Positions 1 through 7,137 of a stretch of DNA of 31,655 nucleotides are shown in pieces. Both the position numbers and the translations under genes were made by a program. The notes beneath the pieces are model-generated. The model searched no databases and was not told the origin of the DNA. It saw nothing but the letters and a program-made list of their open reading frames with translations. The DNA comes from an uncultured Lachnospiraceae bacterium (GTDB lineage: Bacteria; Bacillota; Clostridia; Lachnospirales; Lachnospiraceae): positions 1 through 31,655 of the forward strand of contig CAKRHL010000006.1 of assembly GCA_934338765.1 (NCBI GenBank). Reading direction: 5' to 3'. Positions within the stretch are counted from its first letter, which is position 1. Each line of letters opens with the position of its first letter.

Positions 1-75
1 ATTGCCCTGTTGATTGGATTTGGTGCCGTGGAGTTTGTTATTCTGATCTTAAAACTGTTGTGGCTGAGACATTAG
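1..75 (+). CDS. C-terminal end of a membrane protein (partial, 5' end outside window)
   Basis: Frame 1 is open from the first base to a TAG at 73-75 and encodes 24 residues. They form one hydrophobic segment (IALLIGFGAVEFVILILKLL) followed by a short basic tail ending LRH, as at the end of a polytopic membrane protein. It lies 104 bases upstream of phosphatidylserine decarboxylase on the same strand. By context it could be the end of a CDP-diacylglycerol-serine phosphatidyltransferase, which would supply the substrate of the next gene. That is inference from the neighbourhood; the visible residues carry no diagnostic motif. Confidence 0.5.
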   Translation: MALLIGFGAVEFVILILKLLWLRH

Positions 76-179
76 TCATTGACGCAAAATCAAATAACTC
101 TAAGAGCAGAAGTGAGATCCTCATTCGCGAATCCTGCTTCACATCTTCGCAGCAAATTTCTCAGAAATGGAGGGATATT

Positions 180-998
180 ATGGACACACTTCATTTTCTT
201 TATCATACGACACCGGGCAGACTGCTTCTAAAGACCCTGACTGCTCCGGCATTATCCCGAGCCTGTGGTGCCTTTCTGGATTCCAGTCTGTCCCATTTTC
301 TGGTCAGACCCTTCGCCCGCCATAACCGTATTAAGCTTTCGGACTATGAAATGGACAATGTGCATAGCTTTAACGATTTCTTCTCCCGAAGGATCCGGGA
401 GGAACTTCGTCCTATTGACCGGGAGCCGAAGCATCTGATCGCTCCGTGCGACGGTCTTTTATCTGTCTGGCCGGTTCAGGGAGACACGGTTCTGCCCATC
501 AAACAGAGCCATTATACGTTACCGTCCCTGCTTCACAACAAGAAGCTGGCAGCCCGCTATCATGGAGGATACTGTCTGGTCTTTCGCCTTTGTGTGGATC
601 ATTATCACCGCTACTGCTATGTGGACTCCGGCACCAAAAGCAAAAACTTTTTCATCCCCGGCATACTCCACACGGTACGCCCCATTGCCCTGGAGCAGGT
701 ACCTGTTTTCACGGAAAACAGCCGGGAATACACCCTGATCCGAACCTCTCATTTCGGTACTGTCACCCAGATGGAGGTAGGTGCCATGCTGGTGGGACGC
801 ATTGTTAATCACGAGGATGAGGGAACCGCTGTCCGTGGGAAAGAAAAGGGATTTTTTCAATATGGTGGCTCCACGATCATTGTGTTGATCGAACCGGAGC
901 ATGCACGGATCCGCCAGGACCTTTTAAAGCATTCTCTGCTTGGAAAAGAAACCGCAGTAAAAATGGGAGAGGTGATCGGACATGCAAAACAAACTTAA
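180..998 (+). CDS. psd: Phosphatidylserine decarboxylase proenzyme
   Basis: Predicted to decarboxylate phosphatidylserine to phosphatidylethanolamine at the membrane, using a pyruvoyl group formed by self-cleavage. The 272-residue product has the family landmarks in order: APCDG near residue 89 (the Asp of the processing site), a DHYHRY motif near 140-145 matching the family's DYHR block, and GGST near 229-232, whose Ser becomes the pyruvoyl group (usually LGST or GGST). The ATG at 180 is preferred because GGAGGG at 169-174 lies 5 bases upstream. The reading frame is open further upstream to a GTG at 60, but that extension has no ribosome site and overlaps the preceding gene's end. The next gene overlaps its 3' end by 17 bases, so the two are probably translated together. 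Confidence 0.92.
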   Translation: MDTLHFLYHTTPGRLLLKTLTAPALSRACGAFLDSSLSHFLVRPFARHNRIKLSDYEMDNVHSFNDFFSRRIREELRPIDREPKHLIAPCDGLLSVWPVQGDTVLPIKQSHYTLPSLLHNKKLAARYHGGYCLVFRLCVDHYHRYCYVDSGTKSKNFFIPGILHTVRPIALEQVPVFTENSREYTLIRTSHFGTVTQMEVGAMLVGRIVNHEDEGTAVRGKEKGFFQYGGSTIIVLIEPEHARIRQDLLKHSLLGKETAVKMGEVIGHAKQT

Positions 999-1611
999 AT
1001 CATTGATACCAAAGTATGCCATTCTCCCACTGGGACTGGCCCTTCTGGTCAATGCATGCGTCTATACCGGAGTCGGACAGCTTCGCCGTTTTCTGACCTT
1101 TTCCATCTGGGAGACCTCCATCGACAGGGCTCTTCCCTTTGTTGCTCCTTTTGTGCTTTTTTATATCTTTGCATTTGTACAATGGGGCGTCAGTTATATT
1201 TTCATTGCCAGAGACAGCCGGGAGCTGTGTTATCGCTTTGCAATCGGTAATATCTGCGCCAAAATAATCTGTCTGTTCTTTTTTCTGCTGTTTCCAACCA
1301 CACTCATCCGTCCGGAGATCACCGGAACTGATCTGTGCAGCCGTCTGGTTCAGCTGATCTACACCATTGATGCCCCGGTCAATCTTTTTCCGTCCATTCA
1401 CTGTCTGGAAAGCTGGGCATGTATTCGTGCCGCCTTTCTCTTAAAAAGTTCAAACCGCACCTACAAAGTCATTACAATCTTGATGTCTTTGGGCGTTTTT
1501 GCATCGACCCTGCTGATTAAACAGCATGTGATCGTAGATGTATTTGGTGGGATTCTGGTATTTGAGGTGGGATTCCGGATTGCGGGAAAGATACGTGAAA
1601 TTGATAAATAA
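982..1611 (+). CDS. PAP2-like integral membrane phosphatase/transferase
   Basis: A 209-residue membrane protein with about five or six hydrophobic segments (roughly 12-32, 50-75, 88-107, 162-179, 186-200). Two PAP2 signatures can be read: PSIH at 137-140 (motif 2) and S175-T-x5-H182-x3-D186, matching motif 3 (SRxxxxxHxxxD) with Arg replaced by Thr. Motif 1 (KxxxxxxRP) is reduced to R110-P111. Members of the family dephosphorylate lipid phosphates or transfer head groups. The 17-base overlap with psd places it in a phospholipid-synthesis operon, where it might act on phosphatidate, phosphatidylglycerophosphate or a head-group exchange step. The substrate cannot be told from sequence. The degenerate motifs leave room for a non-hydrolytic or transferase role. 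Confidence 0.75.
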   Translation: MQNKLKSLIPKYAILPLGLALLVNACVYTGVGQLRRFLTFSIWETSIDRALPFVAPFVLFYIFAFVQWGVSYIFIARDSRELCYRFAIGNICAKIICLFFFLLFPTTLIRPEITGTDLCSRLVQLIYTIDAPVNLFPSIHCLESWACIRAAFLLKSSNRTYKVITILMSLGVFASTLLIKQHVIVDVFGGILVFEVGFRIAGKIREIDK

Positions 1612-1628
1612 AAAATTGAAATATGCAA

Positions 1629-1659
1629 GAGGGAGCTGCCACATCATGACAGCTCCCTC
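1629..1659. terminator. Bidirectional rho-independent terminator between the PAP2 gene and metG
   Basis: Perfect 10-bp stem GAGGGAGCTG (1629-1638) / CAGCTCCCTC (1650-1659) with an 11-base loop, in the gap of two convergent genes. Read on the minus strand the stem is followed within about 10 bases by a run of six T. The plus-strand side is only T-rich, so it probably works best for metG. Confidence 0.75.
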
Positions 1660-1686
1660 CTGACTCTATTCTATATTATATGATTT

Positions 1687-3666
1687 CTAACAGATCTCCG
1701 CACCTGCCGGCATCTCCTTCTCCGGCGTTACCAGTGCCAGATTGCCGTCTGCGTCCTCTGCGCAAAGAAGCATTCCCTCAGACAAAACTCCGGCGAGCTT
1801 TGCAGGCTTTAAGTTTACAAGGACCATAACCTTCTTGCCCACCATCTCCTCTGCGGAGTAGTGCTGCTTGATTCCGGATACGATCTGCTTGACCTCACTG
1901 CCGATACGTACCTGGGAGCACAGAAGCTTCTTGGACTTCTTTACTTCCTCGCATGCAATGATCTCGCCTACCTGGAACTGCATCTTGGCGAAATCGTCAA
2001 AGGTAATCTCCGGCTTTGCCTCAATGTCGATAACGTTTTCCGGAGCACCACTGCCGTTGGCTGCTGCCTGCGCCTTCTGGATCTCCTCTGCCTTTGCTTT
2101 TACCTCGTCCATATCAAGACGGGCAAACAAAATCTCCGGCTTCTCTGTGACCTTTGTACCGTTTACATAACCCCCGAAGTGATCCATCTCCTCCAGCGGA
2201 CGCTTTGTTGCACCGATCTGGGCAAGAATACGATCTGTCGTATCCGGCATAAAGGACTCCAACAGACTTGCTCCAATGGTAATGCTTTCCAGCAGATTAT
2301 AAAGCACCGTAGAAAGACGGTCCTTTTTCGCCTCATCCTTTCCAAGGATCCAAGGCTCTGTCTCATCAATATATTTGTTACATCTCTTGAATATGGTGAA
2401 TACCTCAGTGATAGCATCTGCCACACGAAGCTCGTCCATCTTCTCCTCAACCTTCTTTGGTGCTGCCAGTACCACAGCCTTCAGATCATCGTCTACGGCC
2501 TCTGTGACACCCTTGTCCTCTGCAACACCGCCAAGATATTTGTTGGTCATAGAAATAGTACGGTTTACCAGATTGCCCAGTGTATTGGCAAGGTCAGAGT
2601 TCATACGCTCTACCATGAGCTCCCATGTGATAACACCGTCATTCTCAAACGGCATCTCATGGAGTACGAAATAGCGGACAGCATCTACACCAAACATATC
2701 TACAAGATCGTCTGCATAGATTACATTTCCTTTGGATTTACTCATCTTGCCATCGCCCTGCAACAGCCATGGATGACCAAATACCTGCTTCGGCAGCGGC
2801 TCACCCAGAGCCATGAGAATGATCGGCCAGTAAATTGTATGGAAACGGATGATATCCTTTCCGATCAGATGGAGGTCTGCCGGCCAGAACTTCTTGTAAA
2901 GATCCTCACCGTTCTCATCGAGGCGATCCTCCCCGTCCACATCATAACCGAGACCGGTGATATAGTTGCTGAGTGCATCAAGCCATACATATACCACATG
3001 ATCCGGATCGAAATCTACCGGGATACCCCATTTGAAAGAGGTTCTGGATACACAAAGATCCTGCAGACCCGGAAGAAGGAAGTTGTTCATCATCTCGTTT
3101 TTGCGGGACTCCGGCTGAATAAACTCCGGATGTGTATTGATATGCTCGATCAGACGGTCTGCATATTTGCCGAGCTTCAGGAAATACGCCTCCTCCTTTG
3201 CCGGCTGGCATGGACGACCGCAGTCCGGACACTTTCCGTCCACAAGCTGGGACTGTGTAAAGAAGGACTCGCAAGGAGTACAGTACATGCCCTCATAAAA
3301 TCCCTTATAAATATCGCCCTGGTCATAAAGCTTTTTGAATATCTTCTGTACCTGCTTCTCATGATCCTCGTCTGTCGTACGGATAAAACGGTCATAAGAC
3401 GTATTCATAAGATCCCAGATCGTCTTGATCTGTCCGGAAACATCATCTACAAACTTCTTTGGTGTGATCCCGGCTTCCTCCGCCTTCAGCTCGATCTTCT
3501 GTCCATGCTCGTCCGTTCCTGTCTGGAAACGTACATCATATCCCTGCTGTCTCTTGAACCGCACGATACTGTCTGCCAGAACGGCTTCATATGTGTTACC
3601 GATATGCGGTTTTCCTGACGTATACGCAATCGCGGTTGTCAGATAAAATCTCTTTTTCTCTGCCAT
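1687..3666 (-). CDS. metG: Methionyl-tRNA synthetase with C-terminal tRNA-binding domain
   Basis: Charges tRNA-Met in the cytoplasm. The 659-residue protein has the class I signatures HIGN at 21-24 and KMSKS at 307-311. A zinc knuckle with CxxC pairs lies at 129/132 and 146/149. An anticodon-binding helical region follows at about 370-500. A C-terminal OB-fold tRNA-binding (EMAP/TRBD) domain lies at about 553-659, containing VGEII and the LVNLKPAKLAG block. The length fits the bacterial form with an appended dimerising TRBD. The start is an ATG preceded on the minus strand by GAGGGA about 6 bases away. It has its own likely promoter and ends at the shared terminator, so it is probably monocistronic. 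No T-box leader fits in the short upstream gap. Confidence 0.97.
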   Translation of the reverse strand: MAEKKRFYLTTAIAYTSGKPHIGNTYEAVLADSIVRFKRQQGYDVRFQTGTDEHGQKIELKAEEAGITPKKFVDDVSGQIKTIWDLMNTSYDRFIRTTDEDHEKQVQKIFKKLYDQGDIYKGFYEGMYCTPCESFFTQSQLVDGKCPDCGRPCQPAKEEAYFLKLGKYADRLIEHINTHPEFIQPESRKNEMMNNFLLPGLQDLCVSRTSFKWGIPVDFDPDHVVYVWLDALSNYITGLGYDVDGEDRLDENGEDLYKKFWPADLHLIGKDIIRFHTIYWPIILMALGEPLPKQVFGHPWLLQGDGKMSKSKGNVIYADDLVDMFGVDAVRYFVLHEMPFENDGVITWELMVERMNSDLANTLGNLVNRTISMTNKYLGGVAEDKGVTEAVDDDLKAVVLAAPKKVEEKMDELRVADAITEVFTIFKRCNKYIDETEPWILGKDEAKKDRLSTVLYNLLESITIGASLLESFMPDTTDRILAQIGATKRPLEEMDHFGGYVNGTKVTEKPEILFARLDMDEVKAKAEEIQKAQAAANGSGAPENVIDIEAKPEITFDDFAKMQFQVGEIIACEEVKKSKKLLCSQVRIGSEVKQIVSGIKQHYSAEEMVGKKVMVLVNLKPAKLAGVLSEGMLLCAEDADGNLALVTPEKEMPAGAEIC

Positions 3667-3714
3667 CTGCTGTCCCTCTTTTCCTAATTTTCTTATAATA
3701 ACCCTATCTTATTT

Positions 3715-3743
3715 ACTTTAGTATTCCTCCCCCGATTTGTCAA
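3715..3743 (-). promoter_or_regulatory. Candidate sigma-A promoter of metG
   Basis: On the minus strand, TTGACA (plus coordinates 3738-3743) is separated by 17 bases from TAAAGT (3715-3720), a 4/6 match to the -10 consensus. It lies 49 bases upstream of the metG start and 33 bases after the pncB stop, so metG can be transcribed separately from the NAD salvage genes. Confidence 0.6.
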
Positions 3744-3775
3744 CCATTCCGGGAAATTTGACTGTGCTGCCAAAA

Positions 3776-5233
3776 CTACTTCTGCACCTCATAAAGCAAC
3801 TCCATCTTCATATCATAATAATTCGGTGTCATATCCAGATAATGCACATGAGGATTCTCAAAACGCTGCTCCTCCGGCCACATCTCCTCCCGCATCTGCT
3901 CTTTGACATAGGCACGGATTTCCTCCAGAGACGGCAGCTTATAAACCAGCTTTCCCCCCTTAAATACCGGCACCTGAAGTTCCTTGCCGGTACAGTTGTC
4001 GAAAGTCCGCTGCCGCCATGGAGCAACCGGATCCACGTAACGGAACGGCTTTGTCAGGTCAATCTCCTCATCATACTTGCCGATGAGATCCGCCACAGCC
4101 TTCCCTGTCTCATCATAAATACGGTAAACCCTTTTCAGTCCCGGATTTGTGATCTTCTCCACGTTTTCAGAAACCTTGATCCTCGGCTGATATACGCCAT
4201 CGCGTTTTACCGCAGATATCTTGTAAACAGCACCAAAGACCGGCTCACTCTTGGAAGTGATCAGACGTTCCCCTACGCCAAAGCTGTCAATACAGCCCCC
4301 CTGATCGATCAGAGAAGAGATCGTGTATTCGTCAAGACTATTGGAGGCTACGATCTGGCAGTCTGTAAGACCTGCCTCGTCCAGCATTTTCCGGGTCTTT
4401 TTGGACAAGTATGCCAGGTCACCGCTGTCAATACGTACGCCCTTGAGACGCTTGCCCATGGGCTCCAGCACCTCTTTGGCGATCCGGATTGCATTTGGCA
4501 CACCGCTCTTTAATACGTCATAGGTATCAATGAGAAGCACGGTTCCATCCGGGTATGTCTCCGCATACTTTTTAAATGCTGTGTACTCATCCTCATAATA
4601 CATTACCCAGCTGTGTGCCATGGTTCCCCCTACCGGAATGCCAAACATTTCTCCGGAAAGCACCGTCGCCGTTCCGTTCACTCCGCCAATATACGCTGCT
4701 CTGGCACCATATACTGCCGCATCCATATTGTGGGCACGTCTGGCGCCAAAATCAGAGACGGCTCTGCCCTGTGCCGCCCGGACGATACGGCTTGCCTTGG
4801 TCGCCACCAGAGACTGATGATTGACCTGTAAGAGCACTGCCGTCTCCACAAGCTGCGCATCGATCAGCGGGGCCACGATCGTCAGGATCGGCTCATTGGG
4901 ATACATGATCGTCCCCTCCGGGAATGCATAGAGGTCTCCCTCAAACCTGAAATTGCGCAGATATTCCAGAAAGTCCTCCTCAAAGATCTTCTGCTCCCGC
5001 AGATACGCGATATCGTCATCATCAAAATGAAGATCCTGAATATATTCTATGATCTGCTCCAGTCCTGCAAAAATGGAATACCCGCCACCGTCGGGATTTT
5101 TGCGGTAAAATACATCAAATGCCACACGGGTATCTCTGTCCTGCTCCCGGAAATATCCGTTGCTCATGGTCAGTTCATAAAAATCCATTACCATTGTCAA
5201 ATTACGTTTATCAAACTGTTTCATCATCATCAC
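3776..5233 (-). CDS. pncB: Nicotinate phosphoribosyltransferase
   Basis: Converts nicotinate and PRPP to nicotinate mononucleotide, using ATP, in the Preiss-Handler NAD salvage route. The 485-residue product matches the family along its length. It has an N-terminal MDFYELTMSNGYF block, SDFGARRAH near 160-168, GTMAHSW with His207 (the position auto-phosphorylated in characterised members), LIDTYD, RIDSGD and FGVGE. The protein starts with four consecutive ATG codons. AGAAAGG lies 5 bases before the first ATG, so the first is plausible. The gene directly upstream on the same strand is nicotinamidase, which makes its substrate, with a 104-base gap. Confidence 0.96.
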   Translation of the reverse strand: MMMMKQFDKRNLTMVMDFYELTMSNGYFREQDRDTRVAFDVFYRKNPDGGGYSIFAGLEQIIEYIQDLHFDDDDIAYLREQKIFEEDFLEYLRNFRFEGDLYAFPEGTIMYPNEPILTIVAPLIDAQLVETAVLLQVNHQSLVATKASRIVRAAQGRAVSDFGARRAHNMDAAVYGARAAYIGGVNGTATVLSGEMFGIPVGGTMAHSWVMYYEDEYTAFKKYAETYPDGTVLLIDTYDVLKSGVPNAIRIAKEVLEPMGKRLKGVRIDSGDLAYLSKKTRKMLDEAGLTDCQIVASNSLDEYTISSLIDQGGCIDSFGVGERLITSKSEPVFGAVYKISAVKRDGVYQPRIKVSENVEKITNPGLKRVYRIYDETGKAVADLIGKYDEEIDLTKPFRYVDPVAPWRQRTFDNCTGKELQVPVFKGGKLVYKLPSLEEIRAYVKEQMREEMWPEEQRFENPHVHYLDMTPNYYDMKMELLYEVQK

Positions 5234-5337
5234 GGCCTTTCTCTATATCACCCAGTCCATCTTTACGGACACTTTCTCCAACTGATATCACGGATCACTC
5301 CACTGCTGTATATCTTTCACCCTTGTCCATACAATAT

Positions 5338-5856
5338 TTATACTATATTTACCTGGCATGACCGCATGGTTGCCAGCGCTGCCTCATGGCTCTCCGGCGT
5401 TACCCCGGCACAACAACTGCTGTCCACCGTCAACGGTGTCTCCGGCAGCCACGCCTTGGTTCCAAGCACATTGGACACCACACAGATATCCGTACACAGC
5501 CCAACAAACTCAATCTCATCCGGTTTCCACTCTGCCAGATCTTCCATCAGCCGGCAGCTTCCAAAGGTTGGCTTTTCGTACTTATCCGCCCCTGCCGCCA
5601 GCTTATTGATCTCATCAGTAAGCTCCCAGCCCCACGTTCCACGGATACAATGCTTTACCGGAAGGTTTCGTCCCTCCTGTGTCTCCAGATAATTCTCCTC
5701 GTGGGTATCATATGTATATATTACCCTGTCACCATTCTTCTGATACTCTTTGATCTTCGCTGTCACAGCAGGCACGATCGCCTGTGCTTCCTTCGTCCCC
5801 AGACTGCCGGAAACAAAATCATTCTGCATATCTACTACAACTAATACTTTACTCAT
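5338..5856 (-). CDS. pncA: Nicotinamidase (isochorismatase-like cysteine hydrolase)
   Basis: Hydrolyses nicotinamide to nicotinate and ammonia. The 172-residue protein has the cysteine-hydrolase triad Asp9 (VDMQNDFV), Lys95 (YEKPTFGS) and Cys125 (GLCTDICV). A metal-site pattern Asp50-x-His52 with His69 separates nicotinamidases from many other isochorismatase-like enzymes. AGAGAGGTG lies about 7 bases before the ATG. It sits between the nrtR regulator and pncB on the same strand, which supports the specific nicotinamidase call over a generic hydrolase. The 89-base gap to nrtR shows no obvious copy of the palindromes found upstream of nrtR, so it may rely on read-through from the nrtR promoter. 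Confidence 0.92.
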   Translation of the reverse strand: MSKVLVVVDMQNDFVSGSLGTKEAQAIVPAVTAKIKEYQKNGDRVIYTYDTHEENYLETQEGRNLPVKHCIRGTWGWELTDEINKLAAGADKYEKPTFGSCRLMEDLAEWKPDEIEFVGLCTDICVVSNVLGTKAWLPETPLTVDSSCCAGVTPESHEAALATMRSCQVNIV

Positions 5857-5945
5857 AGCTGATCACCTCTCTGTTTTGCTTTAGCTCAATAAACTTTTAC
5901 TGCAATTTATAAATCAATAGCGAACTTATCTTCCAAAAATATTTT

Positions 5946-6710
5946 TCAGAAACGGTGCTCCCATTCTCCGCCTTTTTTGCGATACAGACACGACGGGCGG
6001 TTGGAGCTTTTTGTTTCCTTCTCCCCCGTCTTTTCCACACGATCTGCTATGCTCCTGCGAAAATTGGGCTTATGGAGCTCCCGGCCGAGAATCGCCTCGT
6101 AAATGGACTGAAGCTGTGTCAAAGTAAACTCCTCTCCAGCCAGTTCAAAGGCAATGTCGGTGTACTCTACTTTGTTTTTAAGCCTCTGCAGTGCAGTCTT
6201 AATAACCTTCTCATGATCAAAGGCAATGTCTGCCTCTGTCAGGGTCATCCCGTCTGCCAGAAGCGTCAGGCTGCCATCCTCCGCAGTCTCTACCGTAAAC
6301 CATCTGACCTTTGCCGCATCGTCTCCAGCCACCGGATGAAGCTTTTCCTTGGGTACCAGAGCCATATATGCCACAGAGATCACGCGCATCCGGGGATCTC
6401 TGCCCACATCACCAAAGGTAAACAGCTGCTCCATATAAATGTCCGAAAGATCTGTCTCCTCCTTCAACTCTCTGGCTGCTGCCTGCTCCAGAGACTCATC
6501 CATCTCCACGAAGCCCCCGGGGATTGCCCACTTTCCCAGATAAGGGTGACCGCCTCTCTCGATCATCAACAGCTCCAGGGAATAATCCTTCTCCGGATTT
6601 ACAGTAAAGATCAGCATATCTACCGTCACTGCCGGCTTCTCATAACGATCCGGGTCATACTGCCGTAAAAATTCCGTCTCTGTCATTCCGTTTCGATCCC
6701 GTATTTCCAA
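5946..6710 (-). CDS. nrtR: NrtR-type Nudix transcriptional regulator of NAD metabolism
   Basis: The 254-residue protein has an N-terminal Nudix domain (about 28-150). Its Nudix box spans 66-88 (G-x5-E-x7-RE-L-x-EE-x-D-L); all acidic catalytic positions are kept and only the late Gly is Asp. A C-terminal winged-helix part (about 160-235) contains the FTLTQLQSIYEAILG and NFRR blocks typical of NrtR. Known NrtR proteins repress NAD salvage or synthesis genes and are released by ADP-ribose-type ligands. Adjacency to pncA and pncB fits this. The start used is a TTG with AAAGGGG 9 bases upstream; an in-frame ATG at 6686 (246 residues) is the alternative. Two matching palindromes overlap its promoter, pointing to autorepression. 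Confidence 0.9.
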   Translation of the reverse strand: MEIRDRNGMTETEFLRQYDPDRYEKPAVTVDMLIFTVNPEKDYSLELLMIERGGHPYLGKWAIPGGFVEMDESLEQAAARELKEETDLSDIYMEQLFTFGDVGRDPRMRVISVAYMALVPKEKLHPVAGDDAAKVRWFTVETAEDGSLTLLADGMTLTEADIAFDHEKVIKTALQRLKNKVEYTDIAFELAGEEFTLTQLQSIYEAILGRELHKPNFRRSIADRVEKTGEKETKSSNRPSCLYRKKGGEWEHRF

Positions 6711-6734
6711 GTCTAACTGCCCCTTTCATTTGTA

Positions 6735-6751
6735 ATTCTCAATTTGAGTAT
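6735..6751. promoter_or_regulatory. Candidate NrtR operator, downstream copy
   Basis: Imperfect 17-bp palindrome ATTCTC-N5-GAGTAT. It shares exact architecture with the second copy at 6772-6788; the arms differ at one base. It lies just downstream of the -10 box of the nrtR promoter, at about +11 to +27 of the expected transcript, where a bound repressor would block transcription. Assignment to NrtR is inference from position. Confidence 0.6.
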
Positions 6752-6768
6752 TGCGTTTCATATGACTT

Positions 6769-6796
6769 ATTATACTCTTCTTGAGTATTATGTCAA
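6769..6796 (-). promoter_or_regulatory. Consensus sigma-A promoter of nrtR
   Basis: On the minus strand, a perfect TTGACA (6791-6796) and a perfect TATAAT (6769-6774) are separated by 16 bases, with an A/T-rich stretch upstream of the -35. The expected start of transcription is near 6762, giving a leader of about 50 bases before nrtR. The spacer is occupied by the palindrome at 6772-6788. Confidence 0.85.
6772..6788. promoter_or_regulatory. Candidate NrtR operator, promoter-spacer copy
   Basis: Palindrome ATACTC-N5-GAGTAT with perfect 6-bp arms. It fills the space between the -35 and -10 boxes of the nrtR promoter and overlaps half of the -10 box. Its centre is 37 bp from the centre of the second copy at 6735-6751. 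Binding here would exclude RNA polymerase. Confidence 0.7.
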
Positions 6797-6828
6797 GCCT
6801 TTTATAAATTTTTTTAATAATTCAAATA

Positions 6829-7012
6829 AAAATCAATCGGATGAAACTTTCAAAATCAATTGGATTAAAAATCAAAAATCTGTCGGGTTATACTTTCAAA
6901 ATCTGTCGGGTTATACTTTCAAAATCTGTCGGATTGGATTTTATTAATCTATCGGGTTGAATTTGCAAAATCTGTCGGGTTGATATTGCAAAATCTATCG
7001 GATTGAATTATA
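6829..7012. repeat. Eight-copy 23-bp tandem repeat array
   Basis: Eight head-to-tail units of exactly 23 bp begin at 6829, 6852, 6875, 6898, 6921, 6944, 6967 and 6990. Each starts with an A-rich triplet and a conserved core ATCTRTCGGRTT, followed by a more variable A/T-rich tail. Units 3 and 4 are identical; units 1 and 2 are the most diverged (ATCAATCGGATG, ATCAATTGGATT). There are no indels over the whole 184 bp. The array fills the space between the nrtR promoter and the candidate promoter of the plus-strand ATPase gene. It may be a cluster of protein-binding sites or a simple minisatellite. Because 23 is not a multiple of three, no repeat peptide is encoded. Confidence 0.95.
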
Positions 7013-7025
7013 CTGTTTATTAGAA

Positions 7026-7054
7026 TTGCAGTCGTAAAGCACCTTGTTTAAAAT
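7026..7054 (+). promoter_or_regulatory. Candidate promoter of the AAA/DUF4143 gene
   Basis: TTGCAG (7026-7031), a 17-base spacer and TAAAAT (7049-7054, 5/6 match to the -10 consensus). The -35 begins 14 bp after the end of the 23-bp repeat array, so the array occupies the upstream activator position. The leader to the ATG at 7138 would be about 77 bases. Confidence 0.5.
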
Positions 7055-7137
7055 AGAACAAACCCGCAAATACTTATTATCAGGTATACCGTAAAGCAGA
7101 AACAGAGGAGCCTAAAAGATAGGGAGACAAAATTATC

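Noticed and set aside
60..179. N-terminal extension of psd from a GTG at 60
   Set aside because: It overlaps the end of the preceding gene in another frame, lacks a ribosome site and does not resemble the family. The ATG at 180 has a strong GGAGGG.
1861..3618. Long plus-strand frame (585 codons) opposite metG
   Set aside because: It is entirely antisense to an intact methionyl-tRNA synthetase and its translation has no recognisable domain.
3667..3775. T-box or SAM riboswitch in front of metG
   Set aside because: The gap is about 110 bases, already holds a promoter at 3715-3743, and shows no T-box sequence or specifier/antiterminator structure.
6744..6947. Open frame of 67 codons running into the 23-bp array
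   Set aside because: The unit length is not a multiple of three, so the reading frame shifts in each unit. There is no ribosome site, and the frame crosses the nrtR promoter and the array.
6829..7012. CRISPR array
   Set aside because: Units are contiguous 23-bp repeats with no unique spacers of 26 bases or more, and there are no cas genes in the window.
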